Shown: piece by piece, positions 23,455 through 24,377 of the stretch | How positions within the stretch are numbered: position 1 is the stretch's first letter | Layout of the letters: each line of letters starts with the position of its first letter | Assembly: GCA_051010015.1 (NCBI GenBank) | Contig: JBPCVZ010000137.1 | Span: 1 to 24,377, forward strand | DNA: 24,377 bases | Direction of reading: 5' to 3' | Origin: CAJQQK01 sp051010015 | GTDB lineage: Bacteria > Pseudomonadota > Alphaproteobacteria > Rhizobiales > Hyphomicrobiaceae | The notes under the pieces: model-generated | Database searches by the model: none | Seen by the model: only the letters and a program-made list of their open reading frames with translations | Told to the model about the DNA's origin: nothing | Translations under genes and position numbers: made by a program

Positions 23455-23522
23455 TACTCTACTCCTCCATATTACATCCCAATGTGGGATCGCTTGCTCG
23501 TCAGATTCTTGCGTTTGGTTGT

Positions 23523-24281
23523 TCAAACGTTGAATTGGAAACCGTCAATTATGAAGTCTTGGCCGGTGATGAAGCAGGGCTCAGACGTCGTCAGAAAAGC
23601 CACCAACTCGCCTACGTCCTGCGGCGTTCCGCACCGCTGCAGCGCGATACCTTTGACGAGTTCGGCTTCGCGTTCGCGGATGACGACATTGTTGACGACC
23701 TCCGTCTTGATCAGACCGGGACAGATCGCATTGACGAGAATGTGCGGTGCCAGTTCCTTTGCCAAGGCGCGCGTCATTCCGACAATGCCGGCCTTCGCCG
23801 CGGCATACGAGAACTTGCTCACCGCCGCCGTGACGCCGCCAGAATGTGCGTTCAGCGATGACATCGAAACGATGCGCCCATGACCGGCATCGAGCATCGC
23901 CGGCGCAACGGCCTGGCACCAGTTGAAGCAGCTCTTGAGATTGACGTCGATCGCGTCGTCCCACTCCTGCTCGCTTATTTCAATCAGCCCCTTAGGGCTC
24001 GATCGCCCGGCATTGTTGACCAGGATATCGATCCGGCCGAACTGTTCGAGAACCTGCCCGGCAACGTCCTTGGCAAGCCTGTGTTCCTTCACATCGGCAA
24101 CGAAGGTCGCGCAGTCGACGCCCATGGCCTCGATTTCTTTGCAAGTATCGGGAAGTTTGTCTTCCAGCACATCGACAAGGACAACGTCATTACCTCGTCG
24201 AGCGATGGAGTGCGCGCACCCGCGCCCAATTCCCCTCGCACCACCGGTTACGATGGCGACTGGTCGATCACCTCGCGGCAT
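23523..24281 (-). CDS. SDR family oxidoreductase (FabG-like)
   Basis: A 252-residue classical short-chain dehydrogenase and first gene of the importer operon. The cofactor motif TGGARGIG is at residues 12-19 and D37 ends the second strand, which suggests NAD(H). NNAG is at 89-92. Catalytic residues are N114, S141/S142, Y159 and K163 (YAAAK). The loop between the catalytic Ser and Tyr (17 residues) is a few residues longer than the usual 13. The C-terminus ITGQDFIIDG is standard. AGAGG lies about 10 bases before ATG 24281. Being placed first, ahead of a binding protein, it is probably an enzyme of the pathway for the imported compound, by inference. It is clearly different from the second SDR at the other end of the operon. 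Confidence 0.94.
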   Translation of the reverse strand: MPRGDRPVAIVTGGARGIGRGCAHSIARRGNDVVLVDVLEDKLPDTCKEIEAMGVDCATFVADVKEHRLAKDVAGQVLEQFGRIDILVNNAGRSSPKGLIEISEQEWDDAIDVNLKSCFNWCQAVAPAMLDAGHGRIVSMSSLNAHSGGVTAAVSKFSYAAAKAGIVGMTRALAKELAPHILVNAICPGLIKTEVVNNVVIREREAELVKGIALQRCGTPQDVGELVAFLTTSEPCFITGQDFIIDGFQFNV

Positions 24282-24313
24282 CGGGATCTGACCTCTTTAC
24301 ACATGACACAATA

Positions 24314-24333
24314 CGTCAACGCAGATATTGACG
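24314..24333 (-). promoter_or_regulatory. Inverted repeat CGTCAA-N8-TTGACG, candidate operator of the SDR-dpp operon
   Basis: A perfect 6-bp inverted repeat with an 8-bp spacer lies 33-52 bp upstream of the first start codon of the minus-strand operon, the usual place for an operator of a dimeric repressor or activator. The half-site TTGACG also resembles a -35 element. No clear -10 was found at normal distance. Confidence 0.4.
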
Positions 24334-24377
24334 AACCGCCTGATAAAGGTCAATGAACAATTTGTAGACATAAACGG

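Noticed and set aside
23455..23526. 24-codon upstream extension of the solute-binding protein
   Set aside because: GGAGGAG before ATG 23454 and a proper signal peptide from there make the longer form unlikely.
1..24377. CRISPR arrays, tRNA/rRNA genes, insertion sequences, riboswitches
   Set aside because: No repeated spacer structure, no tRNA-like cloverleaf or CCA end, no transposase frame and no known riboswitch consensus was seen on either strand.

Overview
The window reads as chromosomal DNA of a GC-rich proteobacterium. Codon use with C/G at third positions, strong GGAGG-type ribosome binding sites, tight ATGA overlaps and this set of catabolic families suggest an alphaproteobacterium, but that is inference: there is no rRNA, tRNA or other taxonomic marker here. 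No mobile element, CRISPR array, phage gene or RNA gene was recognised. No transcription regulator is encoded either, although almost every gene is a catabolic enzyme or a transport component.

Left part (1-4205, plus strand): the 3' end of a UGT/GtfB-type glycosyltransferase. It is followed by a close-set trio: a cysteine-less thiolase-like (lipid-transfer type) protein, its DUF35 OB-fold partner, and a GMC-family FAD oxidoreductase. A luciferase-like (LLM, NtaA/SnaA type) flavin monooxygenase (4218-5525, minus) converges on the GMC gene and is divergent from an SMP-30/gluconolactonase-like lactonase (5661-6581, plus).

Middle part (6788-10999, plus): a fumarate reductase/succinate dehydrogenase-type flavoprotein and its iron-sulfur subunit, with no membrane-anchor genes, then a phytanoyl-CoA-dioxygenase-family (PhyH) Fe(II)/2-oxoglutarate oxygenase. 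The flavoprotein lacks the FAD-linking histidine, and the iron-sulfur subunit has an irregular third cysteine cluster. The pair is probably a dedicated soluble dehydrogenase or reductase and not respiratory complex II.

Right-middle part (11081-17065): a DUF1028 putative Ntn-hydrolase (minus) diverges across about 490 bp from hyuA-hyuB (ATP-dependent hydantoinase/oxoprolinase/lactamase-type subunits, ATGA-overlapped) and a NodB-fold deacetylase of the type that includes PuuE allantoinase and cyclic imide hydrolases. These look like a C-N (lactam/imide/amide) bond hydrolysis module.

Right part (17084-24281, minus): one long operon running SDR - family-5 solute-binding protein - DppB - DppC - DppD - DppF - SDR, i.e. 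a complete peptide/nickel-type ABC importer bracketed by two short-chain dehydrogenases. A 20-bp inverted repeat lies just upstream of its first gene.

Working model (inference): an importer brings in an amide- or lactam-containing compound. The HyuAB, NodB-fold and DUF1028 hydrolases open or trim its C-N bonds. The oxygenases (PhyH, LLM), dehydrogenases (GMC, two SDRs, FrdAB-like), lactonase (SMP-30) and thiolase/DUF35 pair process the carbon skeleton. The substrate cannot be read from sequence.
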